A DNA stretch of 64,000 bases from Bdellovibrio sp. GT3 (GTDB lineage: Bacteria > Bdellovibrionota > Bdellovibrionia > Bdellovibrionales > Bdellovibrionaceae), in contig NZ_JBBNAD010000004.1 of assembly GCF_037996765.1 (NCBI RefSeq), positions 248,001-312,000 on the forward strand, written 5' to 3'. Of the stretch, positions 34,333 through 42,556 are shown piece after piece; position 1 is the stretch's first letter, and every line of letters starts with the position of its first letter. The notes beneath the pieces are model-generated. The model was given only the letters and a program-made list of their open reading frames with translations. It was not told where the DNA came from and made no database searches. The translations under genes and the position numbers were made by a program.

Positions 34333-35238
34333 GTGAATAAGGCTGCTTTAGCTCAATATTTTATCCTGGGACTGCCATATGCAATGGGTGTGGTGTTCTT
34401 GCTGGGATTGTTTTTCCGCGGAGTTATTTACTTCACGGTTCGTCGTCATGAATGGTTTGCGATCGAGTTTGAAAAACGCGTGAATCGCTACATGCACGCC
34501 GAAGTGCCGGGCAAAGTGAAAGACGTGTCTTTCTATGTCCTGTCCAAGCGTATGCTGGAAAGAACATACTACGAAATTTTTGAAGTTCGCGATCGTATGA
34601 AGCGCCGTAAGCCGGACTCTGTGATGGCGGGCAGTGATCGTATCTTTTTGATCCGTCAGGGCTGTGCTTGGCTGGTAAAAGATATTCTGAAGCAATTGAA
34701 GTTCTTGAAGTGGACGGAAGGCACGCCTAAGTTGATCAATATCACAAAAGCGACGTTCCAGCACAATCCGTGCTTCAACCGTGTGTTTGGTATCTTCCCT
34801 ATGTCAGGTTTGAATGACCTGATCAGCTTGCTTCCGGGTTTATTCGTTATCGGGGGGATCCTCGGGACCTTCGTCGGTATCGCCGGCGGTCTTCAGGAGC
34901 TGGGTACGATGAACATGCAGGACCTTGAAGGCACGAAAAACATCATGGACCGCTTCCTTCATGAGATTTCCTTCGCAATGGGAACATCCATTGCTGGTAT
35001 CGTGTTCTCGCTTTTATCTCATATTACAAATACGATGTTCAGCCCGGACCGCTCTTATGTGGCTATGGTGGATCGTTTCGAAAGTGCCCTTGATCAATTG
35101 TGGTACCGTGCCGATAACAATGATTATCCGGATCACGAAAAACCATTTGATGAACACCGCGATGCTGTTGAGGCTTTGGCCGAAGATGCTCTGAACAAAG
35201 AGATCGGCAAAGCTCCGACGGTGCAACGGGGGGCTTAG
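34333..35238 (+). CDS. TolQ/ExbB/MotA-family proton-channel subunit
   Basis: 301 residues with three predicted transmembrane helices: one near the N terminus (about 8-32), then LLPGLFVIGGILGTFVGIAGGLQEL (about 158-182) and FAMGTSIAGIVFSLLSHIT (about 215-235). GILGTFVGIAGGL and the small-residue-rich AMGTSIAGIVFSLL are the conserved channel helices of TolQ/ExbB/MotA. A cytoplasmic loop of about 120 basic residues lies between helices 1 and 2. The start is GTG, with GGGGTGGG 2-8 nt upstream. It sits between the MotB-like gene and an FHA gene in one operon, so it should form the stator channel with the preceding product (inference). Confidence 0.82.
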   Translation: MNKAALAQYFILGLPYAMGVVFLLGLFFRGVIYFTVRRHEWFAIEFEKRVNRYMHAEVPGKVKDVSFYVLSKRMLERTYYEIFEVRDRMKRRKPDSVMAGSDRIFLIRQGCAWLVKDILKQLKFLKWTEGTPKLINITKATFQHNPCFNRVFGIFPMSGLNDLISLLPGLFVIGGILGTFVGIAGGLQELGTMNMQDLEGTKNIMDRFLHEISFAMGTSIAGIVFSLLSHITNTMFSPDRSYVAMVDRFESALDQLWYRADNNDYPDHEKPFDEHRDAVEALAEDALNKEIGKAPTVQRGA

Positions 35239-35274
35239 TCCTCGAGTGAGGGCTCAGTCAGGAGCTAGTTAGAT

Positions 35275-37485
35275 TTGACAAAGTTTACGGTAACCATCCA
35301 CAGGAAGGATCAATCGATCACCAAAGAGGTGATGAAGGATTCCTTTACCATTGGTCGTTCCTTGGATTGTGACCTGTCTCTAAATGATACGCACGTCAGC
35401 CGCGTGCATCTAGTCGTGAACCGCCGTTGGAACCAGATCTGGATCGAAGATAAGAACTCCTCCAACGGCACCTTCTTAAACAGCAACAAAATGGTTCAAG
35501 GAACCCCGGTGAATGTGACCAGCAACGATCGCATTCAGCTGGGTCGTTCTGACTTTATCCTGGTGATTGACCTGGAGACCGATGATGTTCACCCGCCGAT
35601 GCCGGAATTGGAACCAGAAGCTGTTCCTGAAGTTCCCGCTCAGGTGATGACAGCACCTCGGACCTCAGCTGAAGCATCTGGTGAAAAAACCGGACACGAA
35701 GACACCGTTGCAATGCCAGCCCCGGCAATGGCGCCATTTCAGGCCGAAAAGATTCTCCATGATGCGAAAAGAGCAGCAGCTCAGATCGTGCTTGAAGGGG
35801 AGAAGCAGGCCGAGAAACGCACACAGGCTATTTATCAAAAGGCCCGTGATTCCCAGGCACAGGCGGAAATCTTCTATCAAACTCGCATCGCGGAAGCGCA
35901 TAAAGAGGCGGATGCAATTCTTGCGGACTATCAACGTCAAGGGCATCAACTGCTTCATGATGCGCGTAATATGGCGCAGGAACTCCGTGAGGAAGTCGAT
36001 GTCTATGTGCAAAGCCTTCGTCAAAAGGCCAAAGCCGATGTCGAGGAAATTGTCTCAGAAGCGACTTTGAATTCTGAAAAACTGAAAACCGATGCGCTGG
36101 AGCACGCCCGTGTGACTGCGCAAAACGAAAACGCGGCTTCCATTCGCGATGCGAAAGAAGAAGCGGTTCGAATTATTGAATTCGCACGCATGCAGGCCCA
36201 GCAGACGCATGAGCAGCTGGTCGGTGTGAAAGATGACCTGCTTAAAAACTCAAGTGCACTGGCGGTTATCAAGGAAGATCTGGAAACCGCACGTTCGGCT
36301 TTGGCTAAGACCCTGGCTGACACAACAGAGCTTAAAGAGACTTCTGAGAAACAGTACAGTGACCTGCAGGCAAAGTCCCAGGCGGAACTGCGCGCGATCA
36401 CTGAAAAGGTGGCGGCTCAGAATACAGCTCTTGAGGCCTTGCAAAAGTCCATCGACGAAAGCTCCAAGAAAAGTCAGTCCACAGAGGACAGTCTTAAGAA
36501 GCTTCAGGGCAAACAGGCGAACCTGGAATTTGAAGTCAGCGATATCGAAAACAAAAAGAATCATCTGTTCAAAGAATTTGACGCCCAGAAGATTTTCCTG
36601 AACGAGAAATTGGAAAAGGAAAAATCCCAGATCGCCCGCAGTGAAGAGGAGCGACTGGAGGAAATGCGTTTGGAGATGGCAAACCGCCTTTCCAAAATGG
36701 AGCAGGATCTGGTTGAAGATATCATGACCAAAAAAGCGGGCATGATCAGAGACATCCACATGGCTATCGAAAAAGAAGTCGTGCAAGTGCTGGATGTGAG
36801 CGAGTGGAATAAAATCAACGACAAAGTTCAGCAGCAAGTCACAGAGGCTGTCGAAGGCCGCGTGTCTTCGATTTCGCAAAACTCTGTCACTGTGTCAAAA
36901 CCCGCAGACATCGTAAAGAAACGTAAAAACGAAAAAGTGCGCTGGATCACGACGGGCCTGACTGCAGGCGCCTTGGGGCTGTTTGTCGCGCAGATCGGTT
37001 ACGACATTGTTCGCAAGGATTCAAATCCTTTGCAGACCCGTGCCCAACAGGAAGCCGTTGCGCGCGCCCAGGATCTGGAGCGCCGTCGCTTTAATCCTCA
37101 ACAAACGGAAGAGATCAAAGACACCTATACAGATGCTGTGATCTATACGAGCAACTTCAGCCAAATTTATCTGGATAATGATTTTCAGCAAAGACTGTAT
37201 AAGAGTGCTTCCCAATATCTGCTAAAAACATGGCGTATTGATGAGGATAAATCCTTGCAGGTATTGGCCGCTGCCAACGCCTTGGTTAAGGAGCTTCAGG
37301 ATCGTCGTAATAAAATTCATCCGGATTTTGTAAAAGACGGCATCGAAAAAATGCATACCCTGGAAAAAGAGAACATGAACCGCATGAAAGACATTCTGGG
37401 TTCAGAAGTCCGTCTTGAGTCCTTCAGACGTTTCGAAAAGAACTTCTATAAAGAAGAAGTCGACCGGAAAATCGTTCAGCATTAG
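35275..37485 (+). CDS. FHA-domain, coiled-coil membrane protein of the motor-like operon
   Basis: 736 residues. FHA domain at about 5-85: FTIGRSLDCDLSLNDTHVSRVHL, with GRS and SRVH for phosphothreonine contact, and SSNGTFLN. Then a Pro/Glu-rich linker, a coiled coil of about 390 residues (about 160-550), a transmembrane helix at about 556-576 (TGLTAGALGLFVAQIGYD) and a C-terminal helical domain of about 160 residues that would be periplasmic. FHA domains read phosphothreonine, so a Ser/Thr kinase may regulate recruitment. The TTG start is forced by an in-frame stop three codons upstream; GGAG is 11 nt before it. It is 36 bp after the channel gene. Confidence 0.78.
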   Translation: MTKFTVTIHRKDQSITKEVMKDSFTIGRSLDCDLSLNDTHVSRVHLVVNRRWNQIWIEDKNSSNGTFLNSNKMVQGTPVNVTSNDRIQLGRSDFILVIDLETDDVHPPMPELEPEAVPEVPAQVMTAPRTSAEASGEKTGHEDTVAMPAPAMAPFQAEKILHDAKRAAAQIVLEGEKQAEKRTQAIYQKARDSQAQAEIFYQTRIAEAHKEADAILADYQRQGHQLLHDARNMAQELREEVDVYVQSLRQKAKADVEEIVSEATLNSEKLKTDALEHARVTAQNENAASIRDAKEEAVRIIEFARMQAQQTHEQLVGVKDDLLKNSSALAVIKEDLETARSALAKTLADTTELKETSEKQYSDLQAKSQAELRAITEKVAAQNTALEALQKSIDESSKKSQSTEDSLKKLQGKQANLEFEVSDIENKKNHLFKEFDAQKIFLNEKLEKEKSQIARSEEERLEEMRLEMANRLSKMEQDLVEDIMTKKAGMIRDIHMAIEKEVVQVLDVSEWNKINDKVQQQVTEAVEGRVSSISQNSVTVSKPADIVKKRKNEKVRWITTGLTAGALGLFVAQIGYDIVRKDSNPLQTRAQQEAVARAQDLERRRFNPQQTEEIKDTYTDAVIYTSNFSQIYLDNDFQQRLYKSASQYLLKTWRIDEDKSLQVLAAANALVKELQDRRNKIHPDFVKDGIEKMHTLEKENMNRMKDILGSEVRLESFRRFEKNFYKEEVDRKIVQH

Positions 37486-37494
37486 CTGAACGAT
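37471..37494. terminator. Hairpin at the end of the FHA gene
   Basis: Perfect 10-bp stem ATCGTTCAGC / GCTGAACGAT with loop ATTA that contains part of the stop codon. No T run follows, so termination is uncertain. A second, weaker stem AAAGGC / GCCTTT lies at 37529-37551 across the end of the convergent chemoreceptor gene. Confidence 0.4.
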
Positions 37495-37538
37495 CGAGAA
37501 TCGATAATGGAAAATTGAAAATAGACGAAAAGGCTGCT

Positions 37539-38759
37539 TTAGGCGGCCTTTGCTCTTTTGCCTAGGACTATGATGTTGAGGTGAGCTACGTCGTTTTCGA
37601 CATCAGTGGCTTGGGATTGGATTTCTGTTGAGGTCGTGGCGATCTGTTCAGCAGAGGCTGCGTTGGTTTGCGAAGACTGATCGAGGTCGGTCATGGCCTT
37701 GTTGATTTGTTGCAGTCCTGTGGCCTGCTGGGAGCTGGCTTCGGCGATCTCGAAGTTGATGTCTGTCACTTTTTTTACTGAACTTACGATTTCGGCAAGT
37801 ACGGATCCTGATTTGTCGGCCATTTGCGTGCCGTTATCAATTTTACTGACGCTTTCGTGGATCAAATCAGAGATGTCTTTGGCAGCCGACGCAGATCTTT
37901 GCGCAAGTCCGCGGACGGCATCCGCCACAACGGCAAAGCCTTTGCCTTGTTCACCAGCGCGCGCGGCTTCGACCGCAGCATTCAGGGCCAGCAGATTTGT
38001 TTGAAAGGCAATATCATCAATGACTGAAGTGATTTCTTCGATGCGTTTTGAGGATTGCGAGATGTCTTTCATTGATCCAATCAAATGCTTGATTTCTTTT
38101 TCACCACGCTCCGCCGACTGATAAGAAGCCTGGGACAGGCGGGCTGCTTCTTTGGCATTGTTGGAATTCATTTGAACCATCGAGTTCATCTCTTCCAGGG
38201 ACGCCACAGTTTCCTCCAGGGATGCTGCTGCTGAAGTGGAGGAGTGTGAAAGCTGTGTGCCGGCCTTTGAAAGCTGTTCGATGGATTCGCGAACCTGCTG
38301 TCCTGTTTTCGCCAGTTCTGCCGAAACACCGGAAACTTTTTTGACGATGTATTCAGACATCAGGAATGTAATAACAAAAAGTATCAGAGTTGAAATGACG
38401 CTGGTCCATATATTGGCGCTTTTAAGTTCGGCATAGTCGGCTTTGGTTTTCGCACTTTGCTCTTTGCCGTAGGTTTTGTAGTAATTCACGACTTTGTCAG
38501 AATATGTGGAAAGGGCCACGCCGATTTCCAGATAACGGTGATCCATGTCGTAGGTTGCCGCAGCCAGGGACTCCGGAGTTCCTGTTTTGATGTTGTTTGC
38601 GATCTTGTAAAAGACCTGATCATATTCGGGCATCAGGGATTTTATTTTAGGGAATTCCTCTTTTTCAAATCCGACAAAAGGAATGGTGGAATAGGTTTCA
38701 ATATTGGCTACCAGATTCTTGTATTCGCTGATGGCTTTATCCACGTTGGCCAGGCGCAA
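37539..38759 (-). CDS. Methyl-accepting chemotaxis protein, N terminus lost by frameshift
   Basis: 406 residues from a TTG at 38759. Visible are the end of a sensor domain, one transmembrane helix (about 115-138, [19 protein letters not shown]) and a full signalling coiled coil whose hairpin tip reads [37 protein letters not shown]. The frame stays open for about 22 codons upstream of the TTG, but has no start codon and lacks the first transmembrane helix. That helix is encoded in another frame just upstream (38821-38886), so the gene appears frameshifted. As read, the protein could not insert normally as a two-span receptor. It converges on the motor-like operon. Confidence 0.75.
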   Translation of the reverse strand: MRLANVDKAISEYKNLVANIETYSTIPFVGFEKEEFPKIKSLMPEYDQVFYKIANNIKTGTPESLAAATYDMDHRYLEIGVALSTYSDKVVNYYKTYGKEQSAKTKADYAELKSANIWTSVISTLILFVITFLMSEYIVKKVSGVSAELAKTGQQVRESIEQLSKAGTQLSHSSTSAAASLEETVASLEEMNSMVQMNSNNAKEAARLSQASYQSAERGEKEIKHLIGSMKDISQSSKRIEEITSVIDDIAFQTNLLALNAAVEAARAGEQGKGFAVVADAVRGLAQRSASAAKDISDLIHESVSKIDNGTQMADKSGSVLAEIVSSVKKVTDINFEIAEASSQQATGLQQINKAMTDLDQSSQTNAASAEQIATTSTEIQSQATDVENDVAHLNIIVLGKRAKAA

Positions 38760-38820
38760 CTCTTGATTTTGCGAGTGAACGACGGCGGACCAAAACCACT
38801 GTCTTGAGGCATTGCGGGAT

Positions 38821-38886
38821 TTACGGAGGCAGCAGTGCTAAGAACAGTAATTTGCCACGAATACCAGACCAAAACTTTCTAAACAT
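38821..38886 (-). pseudogene. Displaced N-terminal fragment of the chemoreceptor
   Basis: ATG at 38886, with GGAG upstream, encodes [21 protein letters not shown] and then a TAA. This is a typical cytoplasmic stub plus start of a chemoreceptor's first membrane helix. The main chemoreceptor frame continues in another register immediately after. Confidence 0.6.
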
Positions 38887-39087
38887 GGTGAACTCCGATT
38901 GATTAACTTTTCGGAAGGTCCTAACGATAGTTAATAAAACATGACCGGTTTTTAACAGGTGCTTAACAACACTAGACATAGGTTTTGCGCGTTGTGTAAA
39001 TTCAGTAATGCTGCTGGTCAATGGTCAGAGGGTTTCCCAGTCTGGCAAATATAAGTTAAAACGCGCCCTGTATTCCGAGGAGGACCT

Positions 39088-40263
39088 ATGTCAGCAGGGC
39101 ATGCATCACAAATTGAAATTCTATTGGGCTTGGTGGCTTTACTGTTCTTTGTGATCTTCGGAGCGATCATTCTTAGTGTCGTAAAAAAATCCCGTGCCGA
39201 GAACAAGCAACTTGAAGAAGCACAGCCTGAGCTGACTCATGAACCAAAAATGGAAATGCCAACAATGGCGGCGGAAGAACCAGTTCTGGCGCACATTGAT
39301 TCCACCGGCCATGTTGTGTCTGATATGGAAGCTGTGGATCTCGCGGCTGCACTTAGAAAGACCGAAGAAAATCTTTTCGGCCGTATCCGCAGCCTGTTCA
39401 AATCTGACGCTAACAAACAGCATTTGGATGATATCGAAGAGATTCTTTATACCAGTGATCTGGGGCCAGCGACGGTGCAACGCCTAATGGGCGCATTGCA
39501 GGAGAAGCTTTCCCGCAAAGAGCGCGCAGATTACGACACTGTTCGCGATGCCTTGAAAGAGGAAATAAAAAACATCTTCGCGGGTTCTCATTCCTCAGCA
39601 CCGACCGCAGGAATTCTATCCAAAATTAACTTCGCAGAATCCGGTCCAACAGTTCTGATGATCGTTGGCGTGAACGGTGCGGGTAAAACGACTTCCATAG
39701 GTAAAATTTCAGCCCAACTGGCGGCCGAAGGTAAGAAGGTTCTGGTTGCAGCCGGGGATACATTCCGTGCGGCAGCCGGTGGTCAATTGAAGGTTTGGAC
39801 AGATCGCGCACAAGTGGAGATCTTTTCGCCGGAGGGTGTGACAGATCCAAGTGCGGTGGCGTTTGATGCTGTGGCGAAAGGCAAAGCACAAAACTACGAT
39901 GTGGTGATCGTGGATACTGCAGGTCGCTTGCATACCCAGGCAAATTTGATGGAAGAGATCAAAAAAATGAAGCGTGTGATGACCAAGGTTATTCCCGAGG
40001 CACCACATGAAACCTTGATTGTATTGGATGCCAATTCCGGTCAAAACGCCCTGATGCAAGCCAAGGAATTCCACAGCACACTGGAATTAACTGGAGCAGT
40101 CCTGACAAAAATGGATGGGACTGCCAAAGGTGGCGTGGCCGTGGGCCTTGCTCAAGAGCTGCAAATTCCAATTAAGTTGATCGGTGTTGGGGAGCGTATC
40201 CAGGATCTTCGCACGTTCTCGGCGCAGGAATTTGTGGATTCCTTATTCCAGGCACATATTTAA
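39088..40263 (+). CDS. ftsY: Signal recognition particle receptor FtsY
   Basis: 391 residues: an N-terminal transmembrane helix (LLGLVALLFFVIFGAIILSVV), an acidic linker (about 35-90), then the N and G domains. G motifs: VGVNGAGKTTSIGK (P-loop), AGDTFRAAAGGQLK, DVVIVDTAGRLHTQANLMEE, TKMDGTAKGG and a final GVGERIQDLRTFSAQEFVDSLF. It docks SRP-ribosome complexes at the inner membrane. Many FtsY proteins lack a true membrane helix, so this is an anchored form. GAGGAGGACC sits before the ATG. Its stop shares the TTAA at 40260-40263 with the convergent gene. Confidence 0.95.
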   Translation: MSAGHASQIEILLGLVALLFFVIFGAIILSVVKKSRAENKQLEEAQPELTHEPKMEMPTMAAEEPVLAHIDSTGHVVSDMEAVDLAAALRKTEENLFGRIRSLFKSDANKQHLDDIEEILYTSDLGPATVQRLMGALQEKLSRKERADYDTVRDALKEEIKNIFAGSHSSAPTAGILSKINFAESGPTVLMIVGVNGAGKTTSIGKISAQLAAEGKKVLVAAGDTFRAAAGGQLKVWTDRAQVEIFSPEGVTDPSAVAFDAVAKGKAQNYDVVIVDTAGRLHTQANLMEEIKKMKRVMTKVIPEAPHETLIVLDANSGQNALMQAKEFHSTLELTGAVLTKMDGTAKGGVAVGLAQELQIPIKLIGVGERIQDLRTFSAQEFVDSLFQAHI

Positions 40264-40943
40264 ATATCTGCTTTGATCGAGTCTGACATTCTTTGAATTT
40301 CGTCAGACTCGTAGATGAACTGTCCTGCATTGAAATTTAAAATCGACAGAGCCATTGCTTTTGCCACATCGGTCGCAGCAATGGCTTTGTACTTTTTAAG
40401 AGGCCCGATCATCAAAGCATTCATGACGGGACTCAGTTTTTGCATCAGCCCTTCGCCAGCGCGCTTTTCTTTGCGATCACCCAGCAAGAGGGACGGTCTG
40501 AAGATCTCGATCTGAGGGATGGATAGCTTTCTAAGATCGCGCTCCATTTCGCCTTTTACGCGGTTATAGAAGATCGATGAACCAGCATCAGCGCCCATCG
40601 CTGAGATCACGATGAATTTCTGGGCTTGGGCCTTTTCAGCGACTTTCGCAAACTCCATCACATAGTCATAATCAACCTTGCGGAAGGCTTCCTGGCTGCC
40701 GGCAACCTTGATGGTCGTACCCAGGCAGCAAACAAAGGTGTGAGCTTTTAATGAAGAACCCTGACTTGCGAGTTTGTCGAAGTCCAAGAGGACGGTTTCC
40801 ACTTTTGCGGGAAAGCGGCCCACGGGTTTGCGGGATACGACAGTCACGTGACCCACGTGTTCTATGTTCGCCAAAAGCAAAAGGAGCTCGTTACCCACGA
40901 GCCCCGTTGCGCCAGTCATGCAAATGTCAGTCGGGAAATTCAT
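40260..40943 (-). CDS. NAD(P)-binding short-chain (atypical SDR) protein
   Basis: 227 residues with an N-terminal Rossmann motif ICMTGATGLVGNELLLLL, then VTVVSRKPVGRF, HTFVCCLGTTIKVAGSQEAFRKVDYDYVMEFAK and FIVISAMGADAGSSIFYNRVKGEMER. This is the atypical SDR/NmrA-like group near HTATIP2-type oxidoreductases; Tyr and Lys in FYNRVKGE fit the YxxxK catalytic pair. Substrate unknown. No Shine-Dalgarno is seen; a TAATCT hexamer ends 7 nt before the ATG, so it may be leaderless. Confidence 0.8.
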   Translation of the reverse strand: MNFPTDICMTGATGLVGNELLLLLANIEHVGHVTVVSRKPVGRFPAKVETVLLDFDKLASQGSSLKAHTFVCCLGTTIKVAGSQEAFRKVDYDYVMEFAKVAEKAQAQKFIVISAMGADAGSSIFYNRVKGEMERDLRKLSIPQIEIFRPSLLLGDRKEKRAGEGLMQKLSPVMNALMIGPLKKYKAIAATDVAKAMALSILNFNAGQFIYESDEIQRMSDSIKADI

Positions 40944-40945
40944 CC

Positions 40946-42430
40946 CTAGTAGATTACATTAGGCGGGTAGTGATAGCCAGTGGCTTTTAGGTGTTCAGGA
41001 ACAGTTGTTCTGAAATCAATAAGTCCGCTGATTTTAACTTTGCCCTTAACAATGCGTGCATCCGGATGTTGATAGTCAATGAAGCGACCTTCATCCACCA
41101 GGAAGTAACCACGGAAGTTCGTTGGTTCTTTGGATTTACCGGCGTCAATACGGTAACGGTCGCCGGATTTGCCAGAACTTGCAGAGTTTTTGTAGTTCAA
41201 TTGGTAAGCTGTTGGGTATTGATCAACCATGTAGCTGCCTTGTTCAAGGAAGTTTTGACCTTGAATCACAGGGATCGCTTTGTTGATGATGTTCGTTGCA
41301 TCCGCACTCAAACCGCCGGATTTCTGTGCTCCATCCGTCAATAGGATGTAGTCCCAGCGCATTGGGTTGTTGTAGTTGTCGCGGTAGCGAGTCAGTGGAA
41401 TCACGCTGTCGTCAGACAAAATGACCTGACGTTCGCGAGTCGATTCACGCGCATAAACACGGTAGATGTCAGTGCCTACTGGCAGATTTTCGCGCAAGAA
41501 CGCGATCGCGCGATTTTCAAGGCGTGTGCAACCATGGGAACCTGGGTTTGAGAACATGTTCATGAAGAAGCCACGAGTGATGTCGATAGCATCAGAGCCA
41601 TCAACACCCCAGCCAATTGTTCCGTGCATCCACTGGCTATTAACGCCATTGACGTCATCAGCAGGGGAAAGCTTTGCCGCGTACCAACCGAAAGCACCGT
41701 AAACAGTGTCTTTGCCGTTTTTCTCGGTCAACCATTTGCGGGAGCCAATTACGCGGGAAGAGTTTTTGGAGATTGGTTTTGGAATTGTCTTAAGATCCTG
41801 ACCAGCTGTGTACCAGCTTGGGTAGGTTTGCATACCATCAGAGTAAAACTTCACCCAAGTGGCAATGCGCGAGTGACCCAACCAGGTCATGTAAGCATAA
41901 CGATCAGATTTAGTGCCTTCTTCGTTACGGCCCACAACCATGTCAGATTCCATCACAAGTTTGTGTGGGCAACCAGGGTAGGTCGTGCAACGTTCATAAA
42001 CACGGGTTTTTTCTGTCGCTACGTTTTGAATGACAAAGTATTTCAAAACAGGCGCAGTGAAAGGTTTCTCAGACAAATAGTCTTTGGAAACAAACAATTG
42101 CGGAGCGATGTTCGTTGGAACAGATTTGGATTTAATCAATCGGATTTGAACCAATGGAGTGCTGCCATCCAAAGTGCTGATCACAGTCACTTCGTCGTTC
42201 ATGGAAAGTTGACCGACAATGTTTCCTGCAGCAGTTGAATTTGAACTGCGAAGATTCAAGTTATCAGCTGCGATGTAATATGTTTTTCCAACTGTAAGCT
42301 GATTTTTTTCAACAGCAGCAATTTGCACCTGAGCTGATGCCTGAGAAATTGCAAATGCGTTGAGTGTCATTGTGGCAACTAGCAAGCTGAATGCAAATTT
42401 GCCGCGATTTTTACCAAGAATGTTATTCAT
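40946..42430 (-). CDS. Secreted L,D-transpeptidase (YkuD) with SH3-like N domain
   Basis: 494 residues: signal peptide (MTLNAFAISQASAQ), an SH3-like segment (about 45-100, YYIADNLNLRSS-type), then a YkuD catalytic domain with WMHGTIGWG and GSHGCTRLEN, Cys about residue 301 being the nucleophile. L,D-transpeptidases form 3-3 crosslinks or attach proteins to peptidoglycan. A C-terminal domain of about 130 residues is unrecognised. GGGGGAG lies before the ATG. Neighbouring genes encode a papain-like candidate and another L,D-transpeptidase, so this is a wall-modification cluster. Confidence 0.85.
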   Translation of the reverse strand: MNNILGKNRGKFAFSLLVATMTLNAFAISQASAQVQIAAVEKNQLTVGKTYYIAADNLNLRSSNSTAAGNIVGQLSMNDEVTVISTLDGSTPLVQIRLIKSKSVPTNIAPQLFVSKDYLSEKPFTAPVLKYFVIQNVATEKTRVYERCTTYPGCPHKLVMESDMVVGRNEEGTKSDRYAYMTWLGHSRIATWVKFYSDGMQTYPSWYTAGQDLKTIPKPISKNSSRVIGSRKWLTEKNGKDTVYGAFGWYAAKLSPADDVNGVNSQWMHGTIGWGVDGSDAIDITRGFFMNMFSNPGSHGCTRLENRAIAFLRENLPVGTDIYRVYARESTRERQVILSDDSVIPLTRYRDNYNNPMRWDYILLTDGAQKSGGLSADATNIINKAIPVIQGQNFLEQGSYMVDQYPTAYQLNYKNSASSGKSGDRYRIDAGKSKEPTNFRGYFLVDEGRFIDYQHPDARIVKGKVKISGLIDFRTTVPEHLKATGYHYPPNVIY

Positions 42431-42556
42431 GGATTGTTCTCCCCCGTGTGACCTGCATTAATTACAAACTGGCGTCGTCATATCACAAACTAGGGATGTG
42501 GGCGTCTGAAATTTGTTCAATTGTAATAAGTGCCCCAAGGCACAGCTGGAGGATTC

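Noticed and set aside
32554-37485. Zorya anti-phage system
   Set aside because: ZorA/ZorB-like components are present, but no ZorC, ZorD or ZorE-like gene is adjacent and the channel subunit lacks the long ZorA tail.
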